A stretch of 64,000 bases of DNA, taken from NCBI RefSeq assembly GCF_021398735.1, contig NZ_CP090349.1, positions 4,855,001-4,919,000 of the forward strand. The letters are read 5' to 3'. The stretch is from Methylobacterium oryzae (GTDB lineage Bacteria; Pseudomonadota; Alphaproteobacteria; Rhizobiales; Beijerinckiaceae). The notes under the pieces are model-generated. The model searched no databases. It worked only from the letters and a program-made list of their open reading frames with translations, and was not told the origin of the DNA. Each line of letters opens with the position of its first letter. Position 1 is the stretch's first letter. The position numbers were made by a program, and so were the translations under genes. Positions 20,327 to 28,667 of the stretch are shown piece after piece.

Positions 20327-20653
20327 ATGGATCAGTCCGCAGCCCTCAGAACGGACCACCCCGCGACCGAACAGGACGCTCTCGCCGAGTTGCCGGCGGG
20401 CGATTTCGTCAGGCGATGGCGGCAGATCACCGGCGAGCCGCCGGCCATTCTCCTGAGCTCACGGTCCGAGATGATCGCGCTGCTCGTGGAGAGCGTGCCC
20501 ATGGCGCCCCTGATCCCGCAGGGCGAGAGCCCCGGCACGGCGGGGTCCGGGGAGACTCCGTCCCAGGATCACGGCTCGGACGGGCCAGACGGGGCGGCCT
20601 CAGGATCCTCCGCGCGCAGTGATCAGCGGGGTGCGAGACAGGGACCGGCCTGA
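20327..20653 (+). CDS. Small conserved-looking hypothetical protein
   Basis: A 108-aa protein. The middle (LAELPAGDFVRRWRQITGEPPAILLSS, then MIALLVESVPMAPLIPQ) looks like a small domain seen in several short Methylobacterium proteins; the last 45 residues are low-complexity Gly/Ser/Asp. Start chosen at ATG 20327 (MDQSAAL); an in-frame ATG exists at 20234. Last chromosomal gene before the phage att site. The 290 bases before it (20,037-20,326) and 167 after it show nothing else. Confidence 0.45.
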   Translation: MDQSAALRTDHPATEQDALAELPAGDFVRRWRQITGEPPAILLSSRSEMIALLVESVPMAPLIPQGESPGTAGSGETPSQDHGSDGPDGAASGSSARSDQRGARQGPA

Positions 20654-20820
20654 TGCGGAGCCGGGATGGCGCGACGGCTTCGGTCCGGTCGAGGTGGCCG
20701 CATTCGCGAGAGTCTGGGAATACGCGGACGCTGACCAGCGAAGTCACGCGTCATGCGTCAACGAGGTCCCTTGCGAAGGGTGACCGTCCGTTCTCGCTGA
20801 ACTTGAGATCGCGGGAATTT

Positions 20821-20867
20821 TGGTCGGAGTGGCAGGATTTGAACCTGCGACCCCCACGTCCCGAACG
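20821..20867 (-). other. Attachment site (attL): 3' half of tRNA-Pro(CGG)
   Basis: Read on the minus strand, this is the 3' half of a proline tRNA: anticodon loop TTCGGGA (anticodon CGG), variable loop, T arm GCAGG-TTCAAAT-CCTGC, acceptor strand CACTCCG and the encoded ACCA end. The expected 5' half is absent, because the bases to the right do not form the D arm or the matching acceptor strand. This is the usual scar when a phage integrates into a tRNA 3' end. The complete tRNA gene, rebuilt with the phage copy, should sit at the right end of the prophage. Confidence 0.87.
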
Positions 20868-20996
20868 CGTTTCCATTCGATCCTGCTGCGTCGTCCCTAG
20901 GAGACGCTCGGATCATCACCCCGCTTTGTTCACGTTCGGTGCGCGGGAAAGCGTCCCGGTAGGCGTCCCGGTGAATGACCCGCGCCGGCGCTACGA

Positions 20997-21383
20997 TTAT
21001 CGCAAAGCCGGATCGGGCGCACTCTTGAGAGGCGCACCAACCTGAGAGGTGCGTTCGGCTTTAGGCTCGGCTGTGAGTGTCGCTGGCGTCAGTCCGATGA
21101 TGATCGCCACAGCACCGCTCAAAATCGTCCAAAAGACTCGGGCAAACTGCTGTGCCTTTCTGAACTGATCCAGCTGAGGCCCTGGTTCGGGCGCCCAATA
21201 TTCTTCTAGCGTGAACCAATTCGGCAGCAGGAATATCCATAAGGCGATACATATATCCCTGTATGTATGGTCTTTCGATGCAATAAATTCTGGAAGTTTG
21301 TGATTGCCGAACAACATGCCCGAAATCAATAATAGTCCGATTGTGACTGCAAGAATGATAGCAATCGTATGTGCGATTTTCAC
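20997..21383 (-). CDS. Small two-span membrane protein, AT-rich cargo gene
   Basis: A 128-aa protein starting at GTG 21383 with AGAGGTG upstream. One helix is near the N terminus (IAIILAVTIGLLLISGML), one near residue 90 (FWTILSGAVAIIIGLTP), with a Trp-rich loop between (ALWIFLLPNWFTLEEYW). Base composition is clearly lower in GC than its neighbours. It lies between the att site and the integrase, a classic place for lysogenic-conversion genes. No family recognised; superinfection exclusion is one possible role. Confidence 0.65.
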   Translation of the reverse strand: MKIAHTIAIILAVTIGLLLISGMLFGNHKLPEFIASKDHTYRDICIALWIFLLPNWFTLEEYWAPEPGPQLDQFRKAQQFARVFWTILSGAVAIIIGLTPATLTAEPKAERTSQVGAPLKSAPDPALR

Positions 21384-21450
21384 GACGCACCTCTGTGAAT
21401 CGGCGTTCGATCGCAGATCAAATCAGATCTCGGTAGACATTACTAATTAA

Positions 21451-21463
21451 AATTTTGGTCGGA
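21451..21463 (+). repeat. Second copy of the 13-bp att edge sequence
   Basis: The 13 bases AATTTTGGTCGGA occur here and at 20816-20828, where they straddle the tRNA CCA end. The two direct copies flank the small membrane protein gene and lie just outside the integrase stop codon. They could be a recombination relic or an integrase-binding repeat; chance is not excluded. Confidence 0.4.
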
Positions 21464-21538
21464 CGCTGGAGGTCGGGTCAGCCCCACCTCGATCGAGCTT
21501 GGGTTGAGGTCCGCCTCGCGCGAGCCCTCAACGCTCCC

Positions 21539-22684
21539 TCAGGTAGATCCCGCAAGTCTCAGCGCAGGCTTGACGGTTGTCTTGCGTCCACCGATCGCTT
21601 GGAGGGCGCCCTGGAAGTGCTCAGGGCAATGGTGGCCGTAGACGTCCTGCAGAACCTCCAGCGTCACGCCGAAATAACCGCACGCCTCCCATGGCGGGCA
21701 ACCGCCGCGGAGCGCCAGGGTGATTGCCGTGTGGCGGAACGAGTGCGGGATGACGTCGGCGCCGAACCCGGCATTCTCACGTACTGAGCGGAAAGCCTTG
21801 TTGATCCGCCCTACCCGCTTGCCCTGCCACTCGACCACGTAGCGGGACGCGATGCCGGTCCGCTCCCAGCGCCGGAGGTGGGCGAGGAGGCGCGGGTGCA
21901 GCGGCGCGGGCGGCTGGCGCTTCTTGGTCTGCCGTGAGCCCGGCGCCCGCCGGTAGAAGGTGCCGTGCTCGAGGTCGACGTAGCCGCTGCCGACCGTCGG
22001 GCGGATGGCGGCGCCGCAGATCGCGCCGGCCCGGGTGCCGGTGTAGATCGCCACCAGGATGAACCGCGCAACATGCTGGCGCGATCGCCGGCCAGTCGCA
22101 TGGCCCTTCTGCACCTCGCGGTAGCGCCAGGCCGACCAGATCAGCTTCGCGACCTCGGAGCGGGTGAGCCACCGCTCCCGCGCGGCGCCCCGTTCCGGCA
22201 GAACCACCGGCACCGGCGAGGCGAGATGCCCCTCGCGGTGGTAGTGGTTGATCGCTGCCCGGAAGTCCTCCAGCTCGCGCCGCGCCACTGCGAGACCGCG
22301 GTGCTCCGCATAATCCCGGCAAGCCCGGCCGGTGACGGTCGCCAGCCGCTTGCCCTCGAAGAACGCCAGGATGTTGCCCAGGCGGCCGGCGATCTCCTTC
22401 GGCCGCGCCTTCTTACTGGCGATGTCGTCGAGGTAGACCGAAACTACGTCGGCGACCCAGACCTCAGCGGGGTCACGGTCGCTCTCCCGCGCGGGCTCGT
22501 GCTTTTCGGCGATGTAGGCGGCGAGCCGCTTTTCAGCCGCTGCAGCCTCATCAGCGCGGCAGCCTGTGCGGATTTTCCGTCGTCCGTCTCGGATGATCCA
22601 GGACGCGTGCCGGGTGATCCGGCCTTCGGAATCCGTCTCTGCCCGTTCGAGCTTGAGGTGGGGGCCTTCGGAGCGGCGCGGCAT
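21539..22684 (-). CDS. int: Tyrosine-type site-specific integrase
   Basis: Catalyses integration and excision of the phage at tRNA-Pro. It has 381 aa: an N-terminal arm/SAM-like core-binding region (about 70-160) and a catalytic domain. Catalytic residues seen are Arg218 (YTGTRAGAI), His314/Arg317 (IPHSFRHTAIT) and the nucleophile Tyr349 (LQDVYGHH). The opening MPRRSEGPHLKLERAE is typical of rhizobial phage integrases. It is the last gene of the leftward operon, next to the att site. Its 5' end overlaps the upstream gene by 241 bases in another frame. Confidence 0.95.
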   Translation of the reverse strand: MPRRSEGPHLKLERAETDSEGRITRHASWIIRDGRRKIRTGCRADEAAAAEKRLAAYIAEKHEPARESDRDPAEVWVADVVSVYLDDIASKKARPKEIAGRLGNILAFFEGKRLATVTGRACRDYAEHRGLAVARRELEDFRAAINHYHREGHLASPVPVVLPERGAARERWLTRSEVAKLIWSAWRYREVQKGHATGRRSRQHVARFILVAIYTGTRAGAICGAAIRPTVGSGYVDLEHGTFYRRAPGSRQTKKRQPPAPLHPRLLAHLRRWERTGIASRYVVEWQGKRVGRINKAFRSVRENAGFGADVIPHSFRHTAITLALRGGCPPWEACGYFGVTLEVLQDVYGHHCPEHFQGALQAIGGRKTTVKPALRLAGST

Positions 22685-22893
22685 AGCTCGATCATCTCGG
22701 CAATCGCACGAAGCGTGGTCCAGTCTTTCCCCGCCACGCGCGAGACAGCAAGCCGGTTGCGGGCGGCCTCGCGGCGCAGGCCTGCGCCCGTCATTGCGCC
22801 GCCGGGGAAGGCGATAGCGGCCGCCACGTCGAGCCGCAGCGGTGTGGTGTCGTCGACCTCGTGCCGGTCCGGCATGCGAACGCTACGGGGCAT
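22444..22893 (-). CDS. Excisionase-position small protein overlapping integrase
   Basis: A 149-aa protein (MPRSVRMPDRHEVDDTTPLR). The first 85 residues look like a winged or MerR-like DNA-binding module: LDVAAAIAFPGGAMTGAGLR, then AVSRVAGKDWTTL. The Ser/Thr-rich tail (GSSETDDGKSAQAA, ending PLRSGSPT) reads through the first 241 bases of int in a different frame. Similar proteins sit before integrases in many Rhizobiales prophages with the same tail, so the long overlap is probably genuine. An excisionase or recombination directionality role is inferred from position. Confidence 0.7.
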   Translation of the reverse strand: MPRSVRMPDRHEVDDTTPLRLDVAAAIAFPGGAMTGAGLRREAARNRLAVSRVAGKDWTTLRAIAEMIELCRAAPKAPTSSSNGQRRIPKAGSPGTRPGSSETDDGKSAQAAALMRLQRLKSGSPPTSPKSTSPRGRATVTPLRSGSPT

Positions 22894-23306
22894 CAGCGCG
22901 GGCCCTCCAGCATCAGCGTGTCCGTCGGCATCCGGCCCTTGTCGTAGGCGACCTGAAGCTGCGGCTCGATCCAGTCGCCGACCGTGCTGCCGTCCGGCAG
23001 GACGACATGCGCGAGCCACTCTTGCTCCACCGTCGTGATGCCCTGGGCGACGGCCTCGATCTTGGCCTTCACGACGAGGTGCACGGCGCGCCAGATCGCC
23101 CAGCAATTCTGCTCGCTCGCGTCGCCCGGGATCGCAATGCGCAGGCGTATCAGCCGGCCGGCCAGCATGAACATGCCGATCGCCTCAAGCGGCTCATCCA
23201 TGGTGGCGATGCGGCTGGCTCCGGCCTTGCGCAGGATGGCCTCGATCTGGCCCCTGCTCCGGACGGACGAGACCTTGGTGTCCTCGGCGTAGAAGCGGCG
23301 GTTCAT
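22893..23306 (-). CDS. Conserved phage hypothetical protein
   Basis: A 137-aa protein of the leftward early operon. It resembles a family common in Rhizobiales prophages: N-terminal MNRRFYAEDTKVSSVRSRGQ, central WAIWRAVHLVVKAKIEAVAQ, and the near-constant C-terminal part EEWLAHVVLPDG-like (here EWLAHVVLPDGSTVGDW) ending YDKGRMPTDTLM. Function not known. The stop overlaps the next start (TGATG), and its own start overlaps the upstream stop (ATGA). Confidence 0.8.
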   Translation of the reverse strand: MNRRFYAEDTKVSSVRSRGQIEAILRKAGASRIATMDEPLEAIGMFMLAGRLIRLRIAIPGDASEQNCWAIWRAVHLVVKAKIEAVAQGITTVEQEWLAHVVLPDGSTVGDWIEPQLQVAYDKGRMPTDTLMLEGPR

Positions 23307-23653
23307 GCTGCCCTCCCGCTCGTGTCCTCGGTCGGGCGCTCGCCGCGCTCGGCCAGCGCCTCGAGGTCCGGGATCATCTCGGCGCGGATCTCGCGCTGGA
23401 TGTAGCTCCAGCCGGGCAGCAGCTCGTGGATGTAGCGGCCGGTCTTGCCGTTGATCCGGTGGAAGCCGGTCAGGTTCGCCCAGCTCTCCCACCATTTGCC
23501 GCGGCGCGGGCGCGCCAGGTCGACGTGCGCGACGCTCTTCGCGCCCATGGTCGACGGGTCGGCGATGGCCGCGCGCAGGGCCTGGGCAGCTTCGCCCGCG
23601 CGGCGGCGCTCGTCGTCGGTCGGCGGCGGGAGGGGCTTCGGGGCGCGGGCCAT
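23303..23653 (-). CDS. Phage early hypothetical protein
   Basis: A 116-aa protein: MARAPKPLPPPTDDERRRAG start, Ala-rich helix, then a compact middle RGKWWESWANLTGFHRIN and YIHELLPGWSYIQREIRAEM. Lys/Arg and Trp content suggests binding to nucleic acid or protein, but nothing specific is seen. Coupled to both neighbours by ATGA and TGATG overlaps, which supports translation. Confidence 0.7.
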   Translation of the reverse strand: MARAPKPLPPPTDDERRRAGEAAQALRAAIADPSTMGAKSVAHVDLARPRRGKWWESWANLTGFHRINGKTGRYIHELLPGWSYIQREIRAEMIPDLEALAERGERPTEDTSGRAA

Positions 23654-23868
23654 CACTCTGCTCCAGGATGCGCGGGCACGTGGCCGCCGCTGAAGCCACC
23701 ACCACCGGGCAGCTTCACGGGATCGGGCACTGCGGCCTGTCGCCCGCCACGTTTCGGCGAGGAACTGGAGCCGGACGCCGCCGGCCACGACCGACCCGTG
23801 CCGGTCGATCGCGCCCTCGCCGCCGCGGTGGTGGAGGTGCTGGAGGGTTTGCTTCTGGGCGGGGTCAC
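23653..23868 (-). CDS. Small Pro/Gly/Ser-rich phage protein
   Basis: A 71-aa low-complexity protein. GTG start at 23868 with an excellent ribosome site (GGAGGT, 6 bases upstream). The stop overlaps the next start (TGATG). Composition (Ser, Pro, Gly, Arg) gives no fold clue; the C-terminal stretch is PVKLPGGGGFSGGHVPAH. First gene left of the AT-rich cargo gene. Translation signals are stronger evidence than the sequence itself. Confidence 0.55.
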   Translation of the reverse strand: MTPPRSKPSSTSTTAAARARSTGTGRSWPAASGSSSSPKRGGRQAAVPDPVKLPGGGGFSGGHVPAHPGAE

Positions 23869-23939
23869 AGGTGCACCTCCGGGAATCCGAGTCTTGCAGG
23901 ACCTTCCCTTCGCGTTCCATGAGGCGGTAGGAGGGACTT

Positions 23940-24833
23940 ATGGACAGAGTAGATCCGGTTCGACCCGCACAATTTTGGCGCTTGGTTGCGCTTATGTGTT
24001 TGTCGGGGCTGACGATTTTCGCAGGAAAATTGCTGCTTCCCGCGATGATGTGCCCTGTTCCAGCAGACATCCTCACTGAAGAACAGCTGAAACTTACAGC
24101 GCCGGGTCCGTTTGGACCTGGAATGACAATGAAATTCTGCTTCGATTTCTGGATAAATAGATATCAAACAATGATCGGCGCCGGCGTGGCGCTTCTCGCG
24201 GGATACTTGGCACTGATTGGCGCAAAGGGACAGATCCAGGTCGCGAACAAGCAACTTCCGATGATAGGACAGCAGACCGAGGCAATCAGGGCGGAACAAA
24301 TATCTAATATTATCGCAGCCACTATCCGGCTTGATGAAAAGATGACGGTCATTTTTGAAAGGCTCAACAAAATATTTTTTATCATGAGAGACATTAATAG
24401 CGTAATGAAGGTCGACGGCCCAGTTGCCAATGTTGTCCTCGCTCTGAATATGACTGTAAGTCAAACAGAAGACATAGATCAGAAATTTGATGATATCGAT
24501 GCGATAATAGATGTAATTACGTCCGATTTCGTCGATCTTTACCAAAAAAGGGCTGCCGCATACGTCAACCCGTCGCTTGAGTATGCCCTTAAAGCATGCA
24601 CCGATCTGGATCGGAGCTTTTTTTATTATAAAAGTAGTGTTTATTGCATGAAAAAAATATTTCATGGAACAGCAGCGCAGATCACGGCACATTCTTGCAA
24701 CGCTATGCTTTACGATAGAGAATTTCGTGGATCGAATGATATCGCTATTCCCGCCCGTGTCGAAATGCGTCCATCTGTCGAAAATATGAGGAAACAACTC
24801 AGGGCGATAACGGCTAGCATGCTCGATAAATGA
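23940..24833 (+). CDS. AT-rich two-span membrane protein, inserted against the operon direction
   Basis: A 297-aa protein with GGAGG just upstream of the ATG. It has two helices (about 13-36 and 76-95) with a short outside loop. A long cytoplasmic part with coiled-coil character follows (GQIQVANKQLPMIGQQTEAI, then IRLDEKMTVIFERLNKIFF). It is far less GC-rich than the phage backbone and points rightward inside the leftward operon, filling the gap between two otherwise adjacent early genes. These are signs of a transferred cargo (moron) gene with its own expression. Function unknown; membrane-based phage exclusion is a reasonable hypothesis only. Confidence 0.75.
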   Translation: MDRVDPVRPAQFWRLVALMCLSGLTIFAGKLLLPAMMCPVPADILTEEQLKLTAPGPFGPGMTMKFCFDFWINRYQTMIGAGVALLAGYLALIGAKGQIQVANKQLPMIGQQTEAIRAEQISNIIAATIRLDEKMTVIFERLNKIFFIMRDINSVMKVDGPVANVVLALNMTVSQTEDIDQKFDDIDAIIDVITSDFVDLYQKRAAAYVNPSLEYALKACTDLDRSFFYYKSSVYCMKKIFHGTAAQITAHSCNAMLYDREFRGSNDIAIPARVEMRPSVENMRKQLRAITASMLDK

Positions 24834-24838
24834 AATAT

Positions 24839-25306
24839 TCATGCCGCCACCCCTTCGCCGCTCGCCGGGGCGCGCCGCTTCATGCCGCGGCGCCACTGGG
24901 CCCAAATCCGGACGTCGTCGTAGGTCGTGGCGTGCAGGACGCGCCAAGCCTGCCGGAGCTGGTCGAGGGAGAGGTGTGCGAGAAGCCCTTCCTGGTCAGC
25001 CATATCGAGATGGTCCGCGAGGAAGGCGCGGACGCGGGCCGCGGCCGGGGACTGCTCGGTCGGCGGTGCCTGCCGGACAAGCGGCACGACCACCTGCAGG
25101 CAGAGCAACGCGCGGGCGTTGACGGTCGCCTGCCCGGCCGGGAGCCCAACGCAGCCGTCGTCCTTGTCCTGATGAGCCCACGACGCCGGGCACACCGAGC
25201 AGGCCCACACCCACGCGTCGGCGATTTCGGGGGTGTGCGCGTCGACGTCGCGGCCGTCGACGAGGGCGCATTCGGTGCCGCAGTCGGCGCAGAAGATTGC
25301 GCTCAC
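24839..25306 (-). CDS. Zinc-finger-containing phage protein (DUF3268-like)
   Basis: A 155-aa protein. The N-terminal part has a zinc-finger layout, CADCGTECALVDG, then WVWACSVCPASWAHQ, followed by the ALLCLQ and ARVRAFLADHLDM helices that match the DUF3268 pattern as I know it. Such proteins are frequent in alphaproteobacterial prophages, usually near recombination genes; the role is unknown. GTG start at 25306 overlaps the upstream XRE stop (GTGA). Confidence 0.7.
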   Translation of the reverse strand: MSAIFCADCGTECALVDGRDVDAHTPEIADAWVWACSVCPASWAHQDKDDGCVGLPAGQATVNARALLCLQVVVPLVRQAPPTEQSPAAARVRAFLADHLDMADQEGLLAHLSLDQLRQAWRVLHATTYDDVRIWAQWRRGMKRRAPASGEGVAA

Positions 25307-25671
25307 GCCGCCACCTGCAGGGCAGCCGCCTCACGCTGAAGAGCGTCTTCGAGGGCCTTCGTCGCAGCGCGATGCTCGGCCCAGGCCTGCTCGACCGTGA
25401 GCGGCGGGGGCGCCTGGATCTCAGCCGGCCCGTCGTAGAAGGACTCGACCGGCACACCGAGCAGCTCCGCGACCCGCTGGAGGTTGGCGGCGCAGATCCG
25501 GTTCTTGCCCTGCTCGTACTTCTGCACCTGCTGGAACGAGATGCCGAGCGCGTCGCCGAGGCTGGTCTGGCTCACCCGCGCCCGCTCCCGGGCGATGCGG
25601 ATCCGCCCGCCGATCCGGGCATCGAGCTCTGTGCAGCGCTTCGGGCCGGGCGCGGTGGTGGCCTCAGACAT
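25303..25671 (-). CDS. XRE-family transcriptional regulator (first of two related copies)
   Basis: A 122-aa DNA-binding protein with a helix-turn-helix of the Cro/CI class at about 18-75: RIGGRIRIARERARVSQTSL, then ISFQQVQKYEQGKNRI and LQRVAELLGVPVESFYDGP. The tail is a short Ala/Glu helix. It is roughly 40-45% similar by eye to the XRE protein at 30,897-31,271, so the two look like paralogues. The start at ATG 25671 has GGAGATG upstream. Possibly a second-tier regulator of the left operon. Confidence 0.85.
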   Translation of the reverse strand: MSEATTAPGPKRCTELDARIGGRIRIARERARVSQTSLGDALGISFQQVQKYEQGKNRICAANLQRVAELLGVPVESFYDGPAEIQAPPPLTVEQAWAEHRAATKALEDALQREAAALQVAA

Positions 25672-25930
25672 CGAACATCTCCGCAATGTCGCGATCGACG
25701 GGCAGGCCCATGGCCCGGTTGAGCGTGGCCTCGACGACGAGGTCAGCCATGCTTGGTTCGGGGTCGTGGCCTTGGCGGCGCGCGCGGCGCTCAGCCTCGC
25801 GCACGAAGACCGGGTGCTCCGGCACGCAGGCGCGGGCCGCCTTGAGCCCGTGCTTCGCCTTCACGTGCGAGAACAGCGCCTCGCTGCTGGCGAGCGTGCG
25901 GGTGCAGTGGGGGCAGCGGAGCGCGGTCAT
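25664..25930 (-). CDS. Single C2H2 zinc-finger protein
   Basis: An 88-aa protein whose first 25 residues form a textbook C2H2 finger, LRCPHCTRTLASSEALFSHV followed by KAKHG (Cys-x2-Cys, 12 residues, His-x-x-x-His region). The rest is acidic and helical (SMADLVVEATLNRAMGLPVD). Single-finger proteins of this size are common in Rhizobiales prophages and may bind DNA. Overlaps the downstream XRE gene by 8 bases. Start chosen just before MTALRCPHC. Confidence 0.78.
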   Translation of the reverse strand: MTALRCPHCTRTLASSEALFSHVKAKHGLKAARACVPEHPVFVREAERRARRQGHDPEPSMADLVVEATLNRAMGLPVDRDIAEMFDV

Positions 25931-26031
25931 GATCTCGCCACCGCAACCGCTTCGGTCGTTGCTGCGCTGCAACGGACAGGTAACCAAGCGGTCCCTACGC
26001 TGGGCATTTCCACCCGGAGGACACGCGCAGC

Positions 26032-26298
26032 ATGGCCAACAAGCACTTCACTCAAGCGTCCACGCACCCGACGGCCGCGATCCGCCTCGGCAGCTTCGAC
26101 GTGCCGTGCACGGTGTTGTCGTCCAGCGAAGCGACCGCCCACGTGCGCCTGGTCACCGCCGGCGGCATCCCAGAGCACCTGACCTTCATGCGTGATGGCG
26201 AGGTCCGGCGCGCCCGTGTCGCTCTGCGCAAGCAGGGCCCGCTTGGCTTGGACCTTTGGCTCGATCTCCAGGTGGCGCAGGACGCTCGCGCGGCCTGA
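26032..26298 (+). CDS. Small PilZ-like protein lacking the usual ligand residues
   Basis: An 88-aa protein that reads like a degenerate PilZ beta-barrel: AAIRLGSFDVPCTVL, then AHVRLVTAGGIPEHLTFMRD, and RRARVALRKQGPLGLDLWL. The RxxxR and DxSxxG motifs that contact cyclic di-GMP are not preserved (SSSEAT replaces the second), so binding is doubtful. It points rightward against the leftward operon; a GGAGG lies 11 bases before the ATG. The 101-base gap to the zinc-finger gene is a divergent promoter region. Confidence 0.55.
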   Translation: MANKHFTQASTHPTAAIRLGSFDVPCTVLSSSEATAHVRLVTAGGIPEHLTFMRDGEVRRARVALRKQGPLGLDLWLDLQVAQDARAA

Positions 26299-26418
26299 GA
26301 TAGGCTCACCCACCGCCTCGCACACGAACCGCGCCACCGCCGCGCAACCGCATGCGGCCAGCGGCACCTGAATCGCCCCGGGATTTTCGGAGGCTCCAAC
26401 TCTTGAGAGACTGGAGCC

Positions 26419-27647
<1,229 letters not shown>

Positions 27648-27686
27648 GCCAAACCAAACGGCCTCCGGAAAACCCGGGGCGATTCA

Positions 27687-27847
27687 ACCAGCACACCGCC
27701 GTCGTCCGGATCGGGGCCGCCCATGTCATCGCCGAAGTCGATGTCGTCGGCCTCGTCGCTCCAGCAATCCGGCTCGGGACAGCCGTCGCAGCCGCACCGG
27801 TCGAACTCGTCGCTGCCGCAGCAGTAGTTCCCGCACGCGTTGCACAT
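27687..27847 (-). pseudogene. Cys-rich phage early gene cut by the IS3 element (5' part)
   Basis: The intact 5' part encodes MCNACGNYCCGSDEFDRCGC and continues with DGCPEPDC and an Asp-rich stretch to DPDDGGVL, then runs into the IS. If the IS and one ACC are removed, the frame continues leftward as VPLAACGCAAVARF and stays open for some distance. The original end is therefore not certain. Seven Cys in the first 28 residues suggest metal binding. Starts 2 bases after the upstream 45-aa gene's stop. Confidence 0.75.
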
Positions 27848-27849
27848 GG

Positions 27850-27987
27850 TCAGATGTCCCTCTCAGGCCGATCGGCGCGCGCGGCGCTCTCGGCCTTGAG
27901 GGCGCGGTGCGAGGACACGAGGCCCCAGGCGGCCCCGGCCAGGGCGAGACCCGCGGCCAGCCCGATGAAGAAGCCCGGCCAGCACAT
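27850..27987 (-). CDS. 45-aa single-span membrane protein
   Basis: MCWPGFFIGLAAGLALAGAA followed by a basic/polar tail (SSHRALKAESAARADRPERD). One membrane helix. Start and upstream stop overlap (TGATG), and two bases separate its stop from the Cys-rich gene, so it belongs to the leftward operon. Function unknown; too short for family recognition. Confidence 0.6.
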   Translation of the reverse strand: MCWPGFFIGLAAGLALAGAAWGLVSSHRALKAESAARADRPERDI

Positions 27988-28667
27988 CAGGCGGCCTGCT
28001 CGTCTGCCGGCGCGAAGCCGGGGAAGCCATCGTCGTCGGCGACGTCCGCGCCGGCTGCGATCCGCTCCAGCTCGGCGCCGATCTCGTCGAGGACGCGATC
28101 AGCCCGCTCGGGAAGCCCGTCCCGGAACGCCCGCAGCGCATCGCTACCCTTGGCGGCCTCGACCCTGGCCGCGGCGAACATACGCTCGCGCGGACCCGGC
28201 TGGCGCGGGGCTTCCTGCTCGTCGCCGGCCGTGCGCGCCTCGTTCCTCGGCCTCTCCGGCGGCGGCGCCCGCTCGTCGGCCAGCGGCTTGACCGTGAATG
28301 GCTTGCGGCTCGCCCGGGTCACCGTGAGCGCCATCGTCACCGCCGAGGAGATCCCCGACATGTGGCTGATCCGGATCCCGCCGACGGCCGCGCCGCCGAA
28401 CTGCACGGCGTCGTCCCGGTAGAGCGTCATGCGCCGGCCGGCATAGGCCTCGCCGTCGCTGCCCCAGATCCGCAGGAGCACGCGGCGCATCGACTTGCCG
28501 GGCTTGTAGGGCTTGCCGCCGTCGCCCTCGAAGTAGATGGCGATCGGCTGGTCCGGCTCCTTCATCTTCGACACGCGCGTGACCGTGATGGTGCGCGGGC
28601 CGCCGATCAGGTCGTCGGCGTTGAGCTGGTCCGACCGAGGGGCCGTGGTCTGCGAGATGTCGATCAC
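27987..28667 (-). CDS. Phage recombination-operon protein next to YqaJ exonuclease (candidate annealing or ssDNA-binding protein)
   Basis: A 226-aa protein. The N-terminal half (ADDLIGGPRTITVTRVSKMK, IAIYFEGDGGKPYKPGKSMR, YAGRRMTLYRDDAVQFGG, GGIRISHMSGIS) looks like a compact beta-rich domain. The C-terminal half is charged with Pro linkers and an acidic end (DVADDDGFPGFAPADEQAA). It lies one gene after YqaJ exonuclease, where phages usually place the annealing protein or an ssDNA-binding protein. No RecT, Erf or Red-beta signature is seen. The acidic C-terminal tail is like that of SSB proteins. Function is inference. Confidence 0.6.
   Translation of the reverse strand: MIDISQTTAPRSDQLNADDLIGGPRTITVTRVSKMKEPDQPIAIYFEGDGGKPYKPGKSMRRVLLRIWGSDGEAYAGRRMTLYRDDAVQFGGAAVGGIRISHMSGISSAVTMALTVTRASRKPFTVKPLADERAPPPERPRNEARTAGDEQEAPRQPGPRERMFAAARVEAAKGSDALRAFRDGLPERADRVLDEIGAELERIAAGADVADDDGFPGFAPADEQAA

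Noticed and set aside
20653..21045. Open frame across the tRNA-Pro fragment containing SEWQDLNLRPPRP
   Set aside because: This phrase is the standard false translation of a tRNA 3' end and is not a protein.
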